Assembly (NCBI GenBank): GCA_947652115.1
Contig: OX393567.1
Coordinates: 21,365,706-21,429,705, forward strand
Direction: 5' to 3'
From: Blastomussa wellsi
Lineage: Eukaryota; Cnidaria; Anthozoa; Scleractinia; Plerogyridae
DNA: 64,000 bases
In this document: positions 38,701-50,890 of the stretch, piece after piece
Layout of the letters: each line of letters starts with the position of its first letter
Numbering within the stretch: the stretch's first letter is position 1
Position numbers and translations under genes: made by a program
The notes under the pieces: generated by a model
The model's database searches: none
Seen by the model: only the letters and a program-made list of their open reading frames with translations
Told to the model about the DNA's origin: nothing

Positions 38701-41700
38701 ACCGCACATATGGAGTGTGTGTGAGTCAAAGGGAAAATAAAATAATTTATTGCATAATCAATATAGCTAAATATTAAGCTCCAGACATTTTAAATTTATA
38801 AGTTTGAGTCCTTTTATTTCTAACTCTCCATTCGGGCCTATAGTGGCCCATCATTCCTGAGCTTATCCCGGTTTCTGTAGCACGAAGCGACAGAGAGTAT
38901 TTCTACTCCCCCCTGGATGGGATGCTAGTCCATCGCAGGGTTACCCTCCAGCAGTAAATTCCCTGGTACCCATTTATACACCTGGGCGAAGAGAGGCACT
39001 GTGAGAGTAAAGTATGTTGCCCAAGAACACAACGGGGTGTCCCGGCTAGAGGCTCGAACACGGATCGTCCGATCCGGAGTCCAGTGCATTAACCATTAGG
39101 CCACTGGTCACCTTTTATTTCTAAGGGTACTTTAATTTCTGGTGTGTATGCTTATAAGTTGATTAAGTGATTAATCTGCTTTTTGTTTAGTTTGACTTTT
39201 CTATATTTGACAATACGACTAAACCAAGGCCATCTAAAGGGAAACGCTCCAAAAAATATCCAGCTATAAACCCGACCTATGAGTCTACATCTATACCTAG
39301 GCTTTATTTTGGTAAGTTGAACCATCTATGCATGTACATCTTACAATTTTCTCTCTAATTAATTTATATTCCCAATGGGTGGATCCATGAGATGGGTGAA
39401 AGACTGCAAACCCCTCCCCTCCCTTCCCCTCTAAGGATGAATGATTTAGACACGCTTCCCTCCTCCCTCTTGAGTTTCAGTTGAAAATTTGAAATATTTT
39501 AAACTCAATGGTTGAAAGATGCTGATATCATTTCCTAATTTATTTGATTCTTTAGACTTATCAGTGATCTCTGGATTATACTCAGTTTGAATGGTTTTAT
39601 CCACGAGTTATACTACACTAAAACTGACCTCCATTTTAAACAGTTTTGTTCTCTACGTTACAGCGGGTACAAATACTCACTCAATTGACTTCCGCAAGTC
39701 TGCAGGAGGGTTCATTCACGGCTACCGATACACTGGTAATTGAAAATGTCTTATATTATTATTATAATATTTGTACATTTGCTAGGTAACAGAAAGTAGA
39801 CAGCTAGCATGCAATAGAGATATTGATGACTTACTAGAGCCTGCAGCGAGCTAGGATACAACAAAAAAGAAAACATGAAAGGAAAGTGTTTCAAGACAAT
39901 TTTCTTAAACAAACTTTTTTAACATGTGGCAATGGGTTGGGGTTGGCAGATGGGAGACTTATTTAGTGGATCTTGGACAAACAGCAGAAAATTACCCAAT
40001 TCTATGCTAGCCTTGGTGAGGAATCTTGCAAATAAAATAATACCAGGCGAAACTCTGAGCCTCTAAGGATAGTGCAGAATACAATGGGATTGACAATTGG
40101 TGAAATCTTATTACACGTTGAAACTTCAAAGGTGATACGTAGGCTTTTCTTTACAATGGTAACACAATGCTTTGTTTTTTGTAACATGATACTTTGTTTT
40201 TTCTGCTACTTTGCTTTCAATAATAAAACAAATTTACAACATAAATAAGTAACAGACCTTCACATTAGATGAGTAGATAATAGCTTGTTTTGTTCTGCAT
40301 GAATGATTTTCACACGAAGCTTCATGTTTCCCAATTTATTTAACACACGCAGAACTCTTTTCTTGATACATAATAATTAAACGGATCAAATCAAAACACA
40401 TCTCTTTTGAAAGACTCTTGAAAATGCAGTAAAATTGGTATATTTGTTCCCTTTTTGTTACAAAATTTGTGACGAAAGCCCTGGTGGAAGATTTTGCATA
40501 TTTAATTATGAGCGGTCCGTGATATATTTACCGGAGCTGATACGTCTGTGATAAAAGTTGTTTCTCTGGAAATACTGCACCATAAATACAATTAATTATC
40601 AAACGATCCCGCAACCGACTTGGGATGCATGCATCCTACAAGAGGAATACAAGACATACAAACCAAGAGGAATACAAACTCTTGGACCAGTAACATAGAC
40701 TAATCTTCTACACATGCATTCAGAGCAATATGCTTTTTTCTAGAAAGGTTGCTACCACAAGGAAAGCAGAGGGTGTTCAGAACCACCTTTCTAATATGTA
40801 TACACAAATAACACAGATTTACCTAACGTTTTACCTGATGCACACTGTCAGTTTCTCCCCACCTTGTACCCCTTTCACAATTATAATTAATTAATTGATT
40901 GGCTATTAAAGTTTATACCTTAGCATTCTGCACTAAAAATCAGCAAGAGAATTAAGCTGTGCGAGGGTTAGCGAGGAAAAGAGTCCCACAGTTAAACCTT
41001 CCCTCTGCCACTTGAGCTGCTTCCAGAAATCAAGAATGGAATCAAGAGTGTTGCCATAGCAATATCAAAATAGGCACTATGTGGTGTATTTCTTAGGGTA
41101 CAATATAGTGTTGCCAAGTTTCAACTGGATAATGCTAAGTATTAGTTGCAGAGAAAACACCTTACTTCTCTGGTAAGCTACAGACTCAATGCGTGTGCGC
41201 TGATCACGCGTGAAATTATGCAGAGTGAGGTTGCGCAATGTAAAACTATGGAATCGCCTTGAACAACTCAATCAGCCATTTGCTTTTTTCCTGTCATTAA
41301 TCTTAGCAGTTCTCTTGGGAAACAAGCAATTCATTACTGCACCCAGATGTGACCTAAAGTGAATAATTATTTTCTGCAGAAATTCACTTTAGGTCACATC
41401 TGGGTACAGTAATGAATTGCTTTAAATTATAATTTGTTTTTTCTGTTCTGTGTTTGTACAGCACGTGCTCTTCATCGTTTGTTGGAGTGGCGTAACCACA
41501 ATGTCACATGGCCTCACATAACAGTCCCTGTTGCAGAAGTTGTGAATGTGATAATCAAGAGAATTAATGAAGCCTCGGTTAGTTTTAAATTAAGAAACTT
41601 CTATGTACTCACCAATTTTTAACTCTAAGCTCATAATTTGATGATCGGTATCATTCTTATTATGGTTACTGTTATCTTTATCATTTTCATGATTTTGATT

Positions 41701-42389
41701 ATCACATATAAAATTTTCTATCTCCAAGAGAGCAATGAAGAAATAAATCAACATAGAATTGGCATCAACAAGAACTCGGAAAAACTCCGAGTCCCTGATG
41801 GGATATGAACCCACGACCCTCCGTGATCTAGTCGGACGCTCTAACCACTGAGCTACTGAGACTCTATGGTAATGGATTTATATAGCGCATTTTCCATATA
41901 CATGTTCCAAATGCACTTTACATTTCTAGTCAGGGTGAGATCGGACATCAGCATGTTAAGGTGCCTATGACATCCGCTATCAGTCCATTCATGACCTCAT
42001 CCAACCCAACAAACCCATGAGTACATTATGCAAACAGACCAGACCAGACCACAGCACCGGGACTCCGTGCCCTACTCTTTACGATTAGTGTGTGGGTTCT
42101 TTAACATCCCTTGCTGACACGTAACATTGAAGATGCAGGAGACGGGACCTACGGTTTTATCGTCCTCATCCGAGAAGACTAGAACATCTGGGACTCGGAT
42201 TTTTTCTGAGTTATTGTTGATGCCAATTCTATGTTGATTTATTTCTTCATTGCTCTCTTGGAGGTTGGTTGGTCGCATCGTCAATAGGCCTTAATGTGAC
42301 TGCGTGATGCAGTTAAGAGCTGTATGGCTATGTGTGCATGTCAACATTTGACTGAGTAACCATGCAATGCAGTTCCAGTCAAGGCCCAC

Positions 42390-42421
<32 letters not shown>

Positions 42422-45400
42422 AGCTCAGTGGTTAGAGCGTCTGACTAAAATTTTAAATATTTCTCATATTTATTTCTCATTTACCGGTACATGTATTATT
42501 AAACAAAATCAAATATGCTCAATTTTCATGACTTCAAAAACTAATTAATAATTTGTAAAGGAAATACAAAAGAAATTAATGTTTAATGAGTGTCTTTATA
42601 CCTGATAAAGACATGGCTAAATTTTAGAGTCAATTTTCTCCTGAAAAATAATAATCCCGATGATTATTCTACAAATGAATAGATCTATCACAAACGTTTT
42701 TGAAGATGTTCCAAAAAACTCGCAGCACGTGTTTTATCAGGTTTAAAACACTGCTGCTCAATTTTTAAACATTACTTCAATGTTTCAAATTTTCTGAAGG
42801 TCGGCTTGTTTAATAAAAGAAAATAAAAGATACTCTCAATAGTTGTGAAAATCATTTTCCATCAAATATTGCTCTTTCAAAATCAGGAAAGTAAGTTGTT
42901 GCACAGATTCTGTGTAAGACACATTTTTGCCAGCATATTTACTAGGAAATTATTTTGGTGACGTTTAAAGTAAGCTAATTAGTGTTTGTTTGACTATTCG
43001 TCATTCTCTTGACAGGGTATTTATCAAATGTTTGGTGTTCTTGGAGAAGTTATGATTTTTCGTGAGTATGAATTTATAATAATTTTAAATTTTGACTTTT
43101 TTTCTTTTAACCCAGCTTTTAATTTCTCGACAAACCAATTTCTTGAAACCGAAAACATCATAAATGACACAAAATGTATTATTATAAACAGCAGTCAGTT
43201 CAAGTCTTGAATCTTGAGTCACTGGCTGAAAGATTTTGCAAAGCAAGCAAAGCAGTCTATCACAATAATCCTAGTACCGGTATTTATTGTTGAGTTGGTA
43301 GAGCATCACACACAGTCACAGTCACAGTTTCAAATCCCTTTTAAAATCCTGATTTTTTAGGCTTTGTTTCCTCAATTGCTTCAATATTTGGGCTCACAGT
43401 AGACTTGATCCAAGTCACTCGTTTGATTCACTACGCAGAGGGCGCAGTAGAGAGGGCACGGGAGTCCGAATCAAAATGGCGAGGGAGACAGCTAGATTCA
43501 TGTAGGACGCGCACCAGCTTGATAATCAAAATGGCAGCATGGAACAAGCGATTTGTCTGACCTGCAGCGCGCCACTTCTGAAAATGTGGCATCACCGGTG
43601 GATTTTTCCGACGGTGACTTCACATTTGGCTGTCAATCAAAATTATTGCATGTCTTTGAGAGCAGTAAAATGGTAATTTTTCAGTTTGGTAAATTGAATA
43701 TTTTTCCATACAATTATTGGGGGAGCTGAAGCCCCACTAGGGCCCCCCCAGCTCTGTGGTCCCTGGTTCAACATTGAAGCATTAACAAATTTGTCTGATG
43801 TCTTCTTGTTCAGGTGAAAATGGAAATGTAGAATACTTTGAAGAGTTTCCTATTAGACTGGTACATCGCTTTGATGGTAATACTTTAATTTATATGACAG
43901 AGATCTGCATTCCATATCACTCAGTATGAATTTGGAGGTTCATGTATGTGGCTTATAGAAGAAAAATAGTCAGTGCTATTTCTCCAAGGAAAAATAGAAA
44001 TCACAAATTATAAGAAATGAAAAATACCAGCCTCTGGTTTCTCCATTGCACCCAGAATTTTCTCTTGCATGCTCCAAGCAGTCATCAGCCAATCATATTT
44101 ACTCAACTTGCAGCTGCAGTAAGCTAATAACCAACCAGTCTCTCATCCAACTATCTTTTTTTAAGCTAAGGTTATAATGCCATCACATTTGAAACTAAGT
44201 GTACAGGATGTTACAATATAAATGTCAATTTGTCATGTTTTTAGCGTTCACTGGCCGTCCAGCAGGTCCTATGATTGTGCTTAATATGGAGTATGGCAAG
44301 GACTTCTCTGGGGCTGGGTATGTGATATTAAATAAAAGAGAATTTAGATTCAAACAATAGAAACAAACTACCTAGTGCAACTACCGGTAGTTTATTTCAG
44401 AATAGAAATGTAGCTGAAAGACCATGAAATACCGGGCATGTACTAAAACTACCACCACGTTATAAGTAAATTGGCACGGGCATTTTAGAATGTTTGGGAT
44501 GATTTCAGTATTTTGCACTCCTTCTTGGTACTTCCCCTTCTGTTCAGCTGATGGGAAATGAGATTTTTTTTGTTTATATGAAATTATTCTACTTCTGTTA
44601 TAATATTTGTGCTGTATATGTATTTTTTAGAAAGGACACATTTAAAACAGACCGGGCCACAGGAGAACCAGGCGAGGCTCACAAGTCAAACTTTTTGCAT
44701 CCTGTGCTTTACTTCTACAAGGAACCTCCTACAGGTACAGTAGTAACTGCTTTCCCTTCAGTGAATATTCTAAATTTCTTCACCAGCACTTTAGTGAAAT
44801 GTGGTTTACTCGGTTCGTACCTAGTGAAGCTTTTTTATTTTATATTTTTTGTTTAATTTCTTCTCTGCTTTTCCCATTCTTTTCCCCCTTAATTCTCCAC
44901 CCTCCTTTGTTTTTGTTTAGATACACTTAAATCAAATTTAAATGCATACAAATCGAGAGTTGGTGTTGCTTGAGAGACGTCTTTTAATATTCAATATTAA
45001 AAGACATATCTCAAACGCTTACAGGCCAAGTCCTGATTTCTCGCACCTCCCCATGACTGAAACCGAAACTCATTATTCGTGGATTTTTCGTCGCTCATTC
45101 TAACACTACAATTTTATACCAAAATATTTGCAAATCCACCAGTCTTTGTTACTCTTGGAGGTGCAAATTGTAACAAACACACTAAATTATTTTATTCCAC
45201 AATTTAATTCTTTTTTTTTTTTAATTTTTCAGCCCTGCCCAAAGAAACAAAAGAAGTTGTTCTTCCCAGACCAAATCGTCTCCACCACATCGTGGAAGAC
45301 TTCTTGACACTATGGCAAGTTTAATGCAAAGTTCTCTACAGTTTTTACAACTTTTAACGTTGTTCTTGTTGTCGTTGTTACTACTGGTGTTACCCAGCTT

Positions 45401-47161
45401 TGTGATTGCTTCTTTGTTGTTTTGGTTGTTGCTTTTGCTTCTGCCATTGTGAATGTTGCTACTATTGTTGTTGTTCATTGTTTCAGTACTTACAACTGTC
45501 ACCTGTGTTCTTTTCTTCAGGACTGCGCCTAGCTCGCACATTCTTCCCTTGCGTCGATTTATTGAAAATGTTGTTGACAGTGACCTCCGTTCATTTTTTG
45601 CCTCATCCTGCTTTAAGGTGATGGTTACATTCAATATGGTGTAAACAAATGTCAGACGGTCAGACATTCCTTTCCATGCAAGTTCTTAGAACTTGGTGAC
45701 TGAATGCACTAGCAAGGAAATAAGATTGCTTTAATTTCTGCAAGTGTAAGGAGAACAGATCATAAAAGTTATTTGGAAGAACTGTTAATTTTAAGTCAAT
45801 TTCTGGAGGACGCTCACATGGCTGTTTTTCAATGTTTGCCATTGGGATATTCTCGCTTTTGTGTACAAGCAAAGGCATAAAAAAAACTTCTTACATCCTC
45901 AGACATTATTAGTAGATAAATTTACAGGAGCTAGCCCATGCCCACTTGGGATGATGAAAATAACTTTGTAAAGATGGTGAAAAACCAGCATTAAAAAGAT
46001 TGTACTACTGCAGTACAAACACATCTACAGTATTGCCGGCTAATTTATTGTGCTATTAACCCACCAGTTGTTGACCTATCATATGACGTGCACAGATAAT
46101 TACACAACCTAAAGCAATCATTTCTATTGTTTTCCAGATTATGATGACACAACAATCTGTGCCAATAAATTGTCATAAACATTACACAGAAGGTAATAAG
46201 GACCCTTTTCAAGATAACTTTATTGTTGTATCATAAGGTGATACTAATTAATTTTTGTCTCTTAATTTAACACTGCATTCATTGCAGGAATTCTCAGTTA
46301 AGGGCTTTTACTTTTGATGAACTGTCCATCAATGTTTAGCATTTATTACGTCAGTTTAGTGGTAGTCTTAAATAGTGGAGGAAATTTTACTTGCCAACAA
46401 CAATTTATTTACAAATTTGTAAGAATGAAATAAGGGCTTGTCCCACAAATAACCGAAAAGCTAGTTGAAGCAGAACAACATGAGCACAAGAAACATAATG
46501 GAAAGACAAATAACAATAAATTACAAACATGCTGGAAAAACGGAAAACTTAGCTTTGCAAAATAACTTTGCATGTAAGGTAAATTTGGTCAAATTGACAG
46601 ACTTTGATCAGGGCCCTACAGCAAGCAGGGGGATATAGATGTGAAAAAAAAAACTGAAGACCACCAATTTTGCATCTTGAGATACCTCTTTTCAGTCCTA
46701 AAACAGACTTCTGGCAATTCATCTTCAAAAATGCACAAATATTTCAAAATTTCCTCCCAAAATTGGCAAAAGTAGGAGTGAAAATTATTTTTGTTTTCAA
46801 GCTTCTTTTCTGGGAGATTTGGTGGCCCATACAGGAGACCTGGAGATTCATTCTGCATCCATGAGACTCCAGTCCCAGATAATCTGGGAGAGTTCATATA
46901 AATTGGTACATTAGAAAACCCTCCAAAGATTCTTTAGTAAATAAATATGCATATGGCAAGTTTCTCTTCCCTTTGTGTGCAGTGTCAAATCATCTCATTT
47001 TTGCTTTGTTTTCGTGTTGCGTTCTTTCTAGGTCCAATGTTGCCAACCCCGAAGTTTTTTCAAGACACATTACTGCAGAATCAGGAAGAATCCATTTTGT
47101 AGATAAAAACTCTGAACCAAACAGTGTTTATTTTCCTGTGTGGCACTCAATTCAAGATTAA
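29731..47161 (+). CDS. FOXRED2: FAD-dependent oxidoreductase FOXRED2 (ERFAD)
   Basis: Coding exons in phase: 29731-29842, 29987-30058, 33181-33243, 33949-34064, 34730-34884, 35107-35164, 35808-35874, 36079-36145, 36301-36348, 37159-37217, 37911-38033, 38607-38665, 39191-39311, 39664-39735, 41462-41577, 43016-43061, 43814-43876, 44245-44317, 44631-44734, 45233-45314, 45521-45617 and 46138-46192, then a last exon. The family enzyme is an ER-lumenal flavoprotein of ER-associated degradation. Seen here: a signal peptide (residues 1-24), FAD motif GAGPGG (33-38), [11 protein letters not shown], second nucleotide motif GRGNSA (213-218), [39 protein letters not shown] and [11 protein letters not shown]. 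The last exon is uncertain: acceptor 47032 gives a stop at 47102 (632 aa), acceptor 46983 gives a stop at 47161 (668 aa). Intron 20 has a GC donor (TG|GCAAGT). Confidence 0.95.
30736..31932. repeat. Segmental duplication copy 2 in FOXRED2 intron 2, bracketed by direct repeats
   Basis: 30893-31823 repeats the FOXRED2 upstream segment 28919-29630. It is flanked by a direct repeat of about 100 bp, 30736-30834 and 31830-31932 (ACTGAAGGGTATCAAAAATA, TTTGTTGCGTGACAC). Relative to copy 1 it carries an insertion of about 310 bp at about 31366-31676. Confidence 0.82.
31977..32365. mobile_element. Foldback element in FOXRED2 intron 2
   Basis: Left arm about 31977-32060 and right arm about 32284-32365 are inverted repeats of about 80 bp (GGCCGCGATTTGCTCTA and complement; AATGAGTCTTGTG and CACAAGACTCATT). 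The interior has no ORF of note. Confidence 0.75.
33540..33700 (-). repeat. Degenerate GGAGACCCAAGG-type repeat
   Basis: Purine-rich units such as GGAGACCCAAGG and AGGGAGACTCTGGAAGACCC repeat irregularly in FOXRED2 intron 3. On the minus strand they read as an open frame, an effect of the composition. Confidence 0.5.
38824..39110 (-). mobile_element. Full-length tRNA-derived SINE with 14-bp target-site duplication
   Basis: CCTTTTATTTCTAA flanks it at 38810-38823 and 39111-39124. Read on the minus strand it has a tRNA-like head (GTGGCCTAATGGTTAATGCA, then GTGTTCGAGCC), then TTACTCTCACAGTGCCTCTC, GTGTATAAATGGGTACC, GATGGACTAGCATCCCATCC and a 3' end near GGGCCACTATAGG. It lies in FOXRED2 intron 12. 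Partial copies occur at 22720-22910, 48340-48500, 53750-53960, 58790-59040, 59515-59690 and 60950-61215. Confidence 0.88.
40050..40560. repeat. Dispersed repeat (family also at 15290-15725)
   Basis: It shares AAACGGATCAAAT, GGTGGAAGATTTTGCATATT and TATTTACCGGAGCTGATACG with the 15290-15725 copy, in the same orientation. It lies in FOXRED2 intron 14. Confidence 0.65.
41323..41422. mobile_element. Foldback (MITE-like) just upstream of FOXRED2 exon 15
   Basis: Arms 41323-41364 and 41384-41422 are inverted repeats (CAGATGTGACCTAAAGTGAA and complement; AAGCAATTCATTACTG and complement). The element ends about 40 bp before the acceptor of exon 15. Confidence 0.8.
41724..42280. repeat. Opposed SINE fragments in FOXRED2 intron 15
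   Basis: On the minus strand a tRNA-like head at about 41797-41868 (GTAGCTCAGTGGTTAGAGCG, GTGGGTTCATATCCC) is followed by GGACTCGGAGTTTTTCCGAG and a tail to about 41724. The same tail appears on the plus strand at about 42184-42270. Between them, about 41990-42180 is an inverted partial copy of the SINE at 20610-21014. A separate fragment near 42419-42452 repeats the GTAGCTCAGTGGTTAGAGCG head. Confidence 0.7.
43285..43395 (+). repeat. Degenerate tRNA-like SINE
   Basis: GAGTTGGTAGAGCATC, AGTTTCAAATCCC, CCTGATTTTTTAGGCTT and CAATTGCTTCAAT follow the order of the 11455-11560 element, with decay. Confidence 0.6.
44973..45013. repeat. Near-perfect palindrome
   Basis: GAGACGTCTTTTAATATT pairs with AATATTAAAAGACATATCTC around one C. 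It lies in FOXRED2 intron 19. Confidence 0.7.
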
Positions 47162-47171
47162 ATGATGTATA

Positions 47172-47177
47172 AATAAA
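47172..47177 (+). promoter_or_regulatory. Poly(A) signal of FOXRED2
   Basis: AATAAA lies 11 nt after the TAA at 47159-47161 and 70 nt after the alternative TAG at 47100-47102, so it suits either last exon. Confidence 0.6.
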
Positions 47178-48339
47178 TTAAAAAGTGCCATACTTTAAAA
47201 TGAAAATTCTAGACCATTTTCATTTCCTTCACCCTGGGTCACATAATATTGCTAACAATTTGTCTTGCATAAACTCTGGTTATCGTGTAACAGACATATC
47301 CAGGTGCAGTTATTTAGTTTAGCCTCAGCTGGATTGTAAGCAGAGGTTCAGTATTTATTTGCCTTAAACTATGAAGCTTGGTTTTCTCCCAGCCCTGCCA
47401 GGAGGGGCTCCCCTATAAAAATGATGGGGTACTTGTTGTACCTTTTAGGGGGTAAAATTGATGGATTGGTGCCACTTAGGGTACCTTAAATTACCACTGC
47501 TTGAGGTTCTGCAGTACTGACTTTACATTGTAACTTAATTTCCACTTGAAATCAATATACGGTAATTTTTTCCAGTCCAAGTAATACTCACACCACCCTC
47601 CCTCAACAAAAAGATATTTTTCCAATCACACAATATTGTTGATGAAATAATCTTTGGAGAATGTTACAAAAAATGATCCAACTTTATATTTATTCTGTGA
47701 TGGAATAAATACAATAAAAAACAAAGTTTATTTAACTGGTAAGTTATAAACCTCTGATTAATATAGAAAGTAAGGTATACATAATATTGAGTAAGTTATA
47801 AATTTAAATTAATTGGAAATGAAAATGAATCCCCGATTCTCTCTGAGACTTGCACACCAGGAATCATGGTAGTTGCATTCATCATTTGCTGATCTCAGAG
47901 TCTTGGTGCGCAAAGTTGAATGCAAATGCTGACTCCTTGCATTCAAGTCTCTTAGAGGGAATCGGCCAAAATTTGATCTATCATGAATTGTTTGCTTTGT
48001 TTGTTTTTTGTCCTGTTTCAAACCTTGTGGTATACAGTGTCATCCCTGTGTATTAAATTAAACATATTAGCTCCAAGCTTTTTTGGTAGGAGTACCCATA
48101 TTCTTAACCAAAATGAAAGAAATGGAAAAAATAAAATGAAGGAAACCGAGCTTCCAGTTTTGATGTTGAAGTTTTATTTCTCGTTTCTTCCGCCAGCTAA
48201 AAGATCCCATTTTGTTGAAAGGTTTTGGTTATTCCACATACTGGTAAATGAAACAGCCATTGTTTTGTCCCTCTGAAGGATTTATTTGATTAAACAGAGA
48301 AAAACAAAGTTCAGCAATACTTATCTTGCAGTTACTGTT

Positions 48340-48500
48340 AACTGCTGAACTCGGCATTCGAGCCTTGTGGCCCATTAGGCCACCTCCCAACATTAAATTT
48401 ATACACCTGGGGAAGAAAGGTGCTATGAAAGTTGTGCCTTCACAAATATGAGGTGGTTCCCCAGCCAGGGCTTGAATCCAGACCTCTTGATACAGAGTCA
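48340..48500 (-). repeat. SINE fragment (38824-39110 family)
   Basis: On the minus strand it has GGATTCAAGCCCTGGCTGGG as a B-box region, a CATAGCACCTTTCTTC block in place of CTCTCACAGTGCCTCTC, GTGTATAAATTTAATG, and GCCTAATGGGCCACAAGGC near its 3' end. Confidence 0.5.
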
Positions 48501-49259
48501 AGCCATAATGGGCCACTGTGCACATGAGAAAGTGTGCAAATTTCAACAACACAAAGCAGGCAAAATGATGTGCTCTACGGTGCATTTGCCGGTCATCATC
48601 ATCATTTCCTTTTCCCTATTTTAAAATCATCCAAAATTTACAGTACACCGTGCTATAAATTGACTAATTTTATAATGCATATTTCATTCAAATTGTAGCA
48701 AACAATAGATGAAACAAGTTTTACCAAACTGGCTTTAATCTTTGCTTGGAAAAATAACTATCTTAAGCTAACAAGTTACATATTTTAAAAGGTTTATCTA
48801 TTCCTTTAGAGTACAAAGAAAATGCATTCCTCGTGTACCAATTATTTACTACAAGATATATTGTCCATATATAACACTACCTACTGCCCTCCCCAAGATG
48901 CATTTCATTAGCATTTTATTTTAATAGCGTACTGAAGCACTAGTATTTTCCCCTTGGGTATCCCCCTGGAGACGATTAGCTCCAGTGGGTTTCCCTCTGG
49001 GGATATGACATTTGCTGCCTAACATTTATAATGGCACTTTAAAGATTTTACAAAGTATTAAGCTTTCAAAAAGCATTTGCCATTCTTCAAATAGCCCTAT
49101 CCTATCATAAACATGTACAAAACCCATGTGGGTGAAATCCTACAAATTGTACATCACTTTATAGCAAATGCAAAAATTCAAATACACCTCCAATATTTAA
49201 ATATAAGTTGTATATAGCTAAGCTTAGTGTATCGCTACAAAAAGGTAGGCCTGACATTA

Positions 49260-50155
49260 CTTTAGAGGTATTCCCTGGGGTGGGGGGTATCCCATATGAA
49301 AGAGATGGGGATGATGATCATGTCTTTAAGGGGGGCAAATTATGGATTTTGGTCTCGCTTAGGATGTTCGGGACAGAATGCCAATAGTGTTAGCTGTCAA
49401 GATCTCATTTACAGTTGTCAGTGAAGAAATAACATGTACTATTTTATAAAATAACTGAGATACTACACATGCTCTCATTGTTTGATAGGTGTGTTTAGAT
49501 GAGAGAAGGTAAAGACGGTTGTGACATTTCAGCTTTGTGCGTATTTTTTAAAAAAGAAACATTTTACAAAAGCAAGAGGAATTTTTCAGTGTTTACATAT
49601 CCTCATCTAAATACTTGGAGTTTTGGCCTTTCCAGTGCAAATGTCAATGCTTTGCGTCAGCGACACATTATCAAGGAATTCTGTAAAATGACGATCGGGG
49701 GGGGGGGGGGGGGAGGGTACTCCCCTATATGAGGTATATAGGTATGTGCCGCCCCATAGGGTATGGTTTTTGAGCCGTTTTGGTCTGAAACCGGGTATAG
49801 ATTTTGGCTTTTATGGTTGGGTATGGTTTTTGGGGGAACAGTTATGAAAGCTTATAAACATATTTTTCTTCTCAGTAACTGGGACAGGAAATTAACTGAT
49901 GAGAGAGAAAGAAAAATAGATAAAATATATCATTCCAGTTAAATTTTACCAAGTGGGTGTAAAACAGCCGTATATTTTCAAGGTCAGGTCTGAAAACGGG
50001 TATGGATTTTTGAGGCCAGGTCTGAAAATGGGTGTGGAAAATGGCATGCGTTGGTCTGAAATAGGGTCTGGACTTGGCGATCCGGGCAGCACACCCCCAC
50101 CAAAAATTACAAGGAGTACCACCCCCACCCCTGCGACGACCCACATCACTACTGA
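49260..50155. repeat. GGGTATG-family repeat cluster with poly-G tract
   Basis: At least three tandem or inverted copies occur: TATTCCCTGGGGTGGGGGGT near 49268; G17 then GGGTACTCCCCTATATGAGG at 49697-49735 with TAGGGTATGGTTTTTGAGCC; and TCTGAAAACGGGTATGG / TCTGAAAATGGGTGTGG at 49985-50060. The last part ends with CACCCCCACC-type sequence, the reverse of the G-rich head. Confidence 0.7.
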
Positions 50156-50759
50156 ACATTTTGTCTGATCAAAATTGTGACTATGTTAGGCACCTGTCCT
50201 TTCACAGGAAAAATTATTTTCAGCCCTGAAAACTGTGCTATCAAATCACTGCATTCATAAATTGTTACATAATTTTCATTTTCTGCTGGTAGCTGTTTTG
50301 ATATCAGATATCACGATGCTCTGATTCTAATAATTATTACACCTTTATTAGAAATCTAGTTGCAAAACATCTGCAGTAAATAAAATAATTATTGGAAAAC
50401 TATCAATAAATAAAGAACATTTTGAACATTCTACTATTGTAGTGCACCAGGACCATTTTAGAAAGGCCTCACCTTGCTGCAAATAACATACATGTATAAC
50501 ATTCTGAGTGCACACGAGAGGACAAGTCCCAGGGAAATATCAAAAGCAAGGATGAATCCGGGTGCAAACAACTTATGGATAGATACATAGGACAATTTCC
50601 TCATTGCGTTCACTCAAGCCTTATTATGTAATATTAAACTAGTAACCTTTAAAGCTAATTCTAAATTATCATGAGCACAAGGCCAAGGGATTGACATCCA
50701 TTAATGAACAATTACATTATGAGCTGAGATGTCATTTCTATTTATTCTGTCAAGGAACT

Positions 50760-50890
50760 TTCAGCAAATAGTTGCCCCACAGATATTTCATGCACTTAAA
50801 AGAAATACTAGCGTGAGAAGCGAGGCTTTGAGGGATAATGTGCTAGTTCTGAGGAGATTGAATTCCCAAGGGGCAACTATCTGACCAACA
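50760..50890. repeat. Fragment related to the 4252-4840 foldback
   Basis: AGTTGCCCCACAGATATTTC, TTAAAAGAAATA and TGAGAAGCGAGGC match 4270-4330. At 50870-50885 the opposite strand of the start (GGGGCAACTATCTGA) returns, so the fragment can fold. Confidence 0.55.

Noticed and set aside
45406..45644. Cys/Leu-rich open frames on the plus strand
   Set aside because: They arise from GTT/TTG-rich intron sequence and from the out-of-frame reading of FOXRED2 exon 21.
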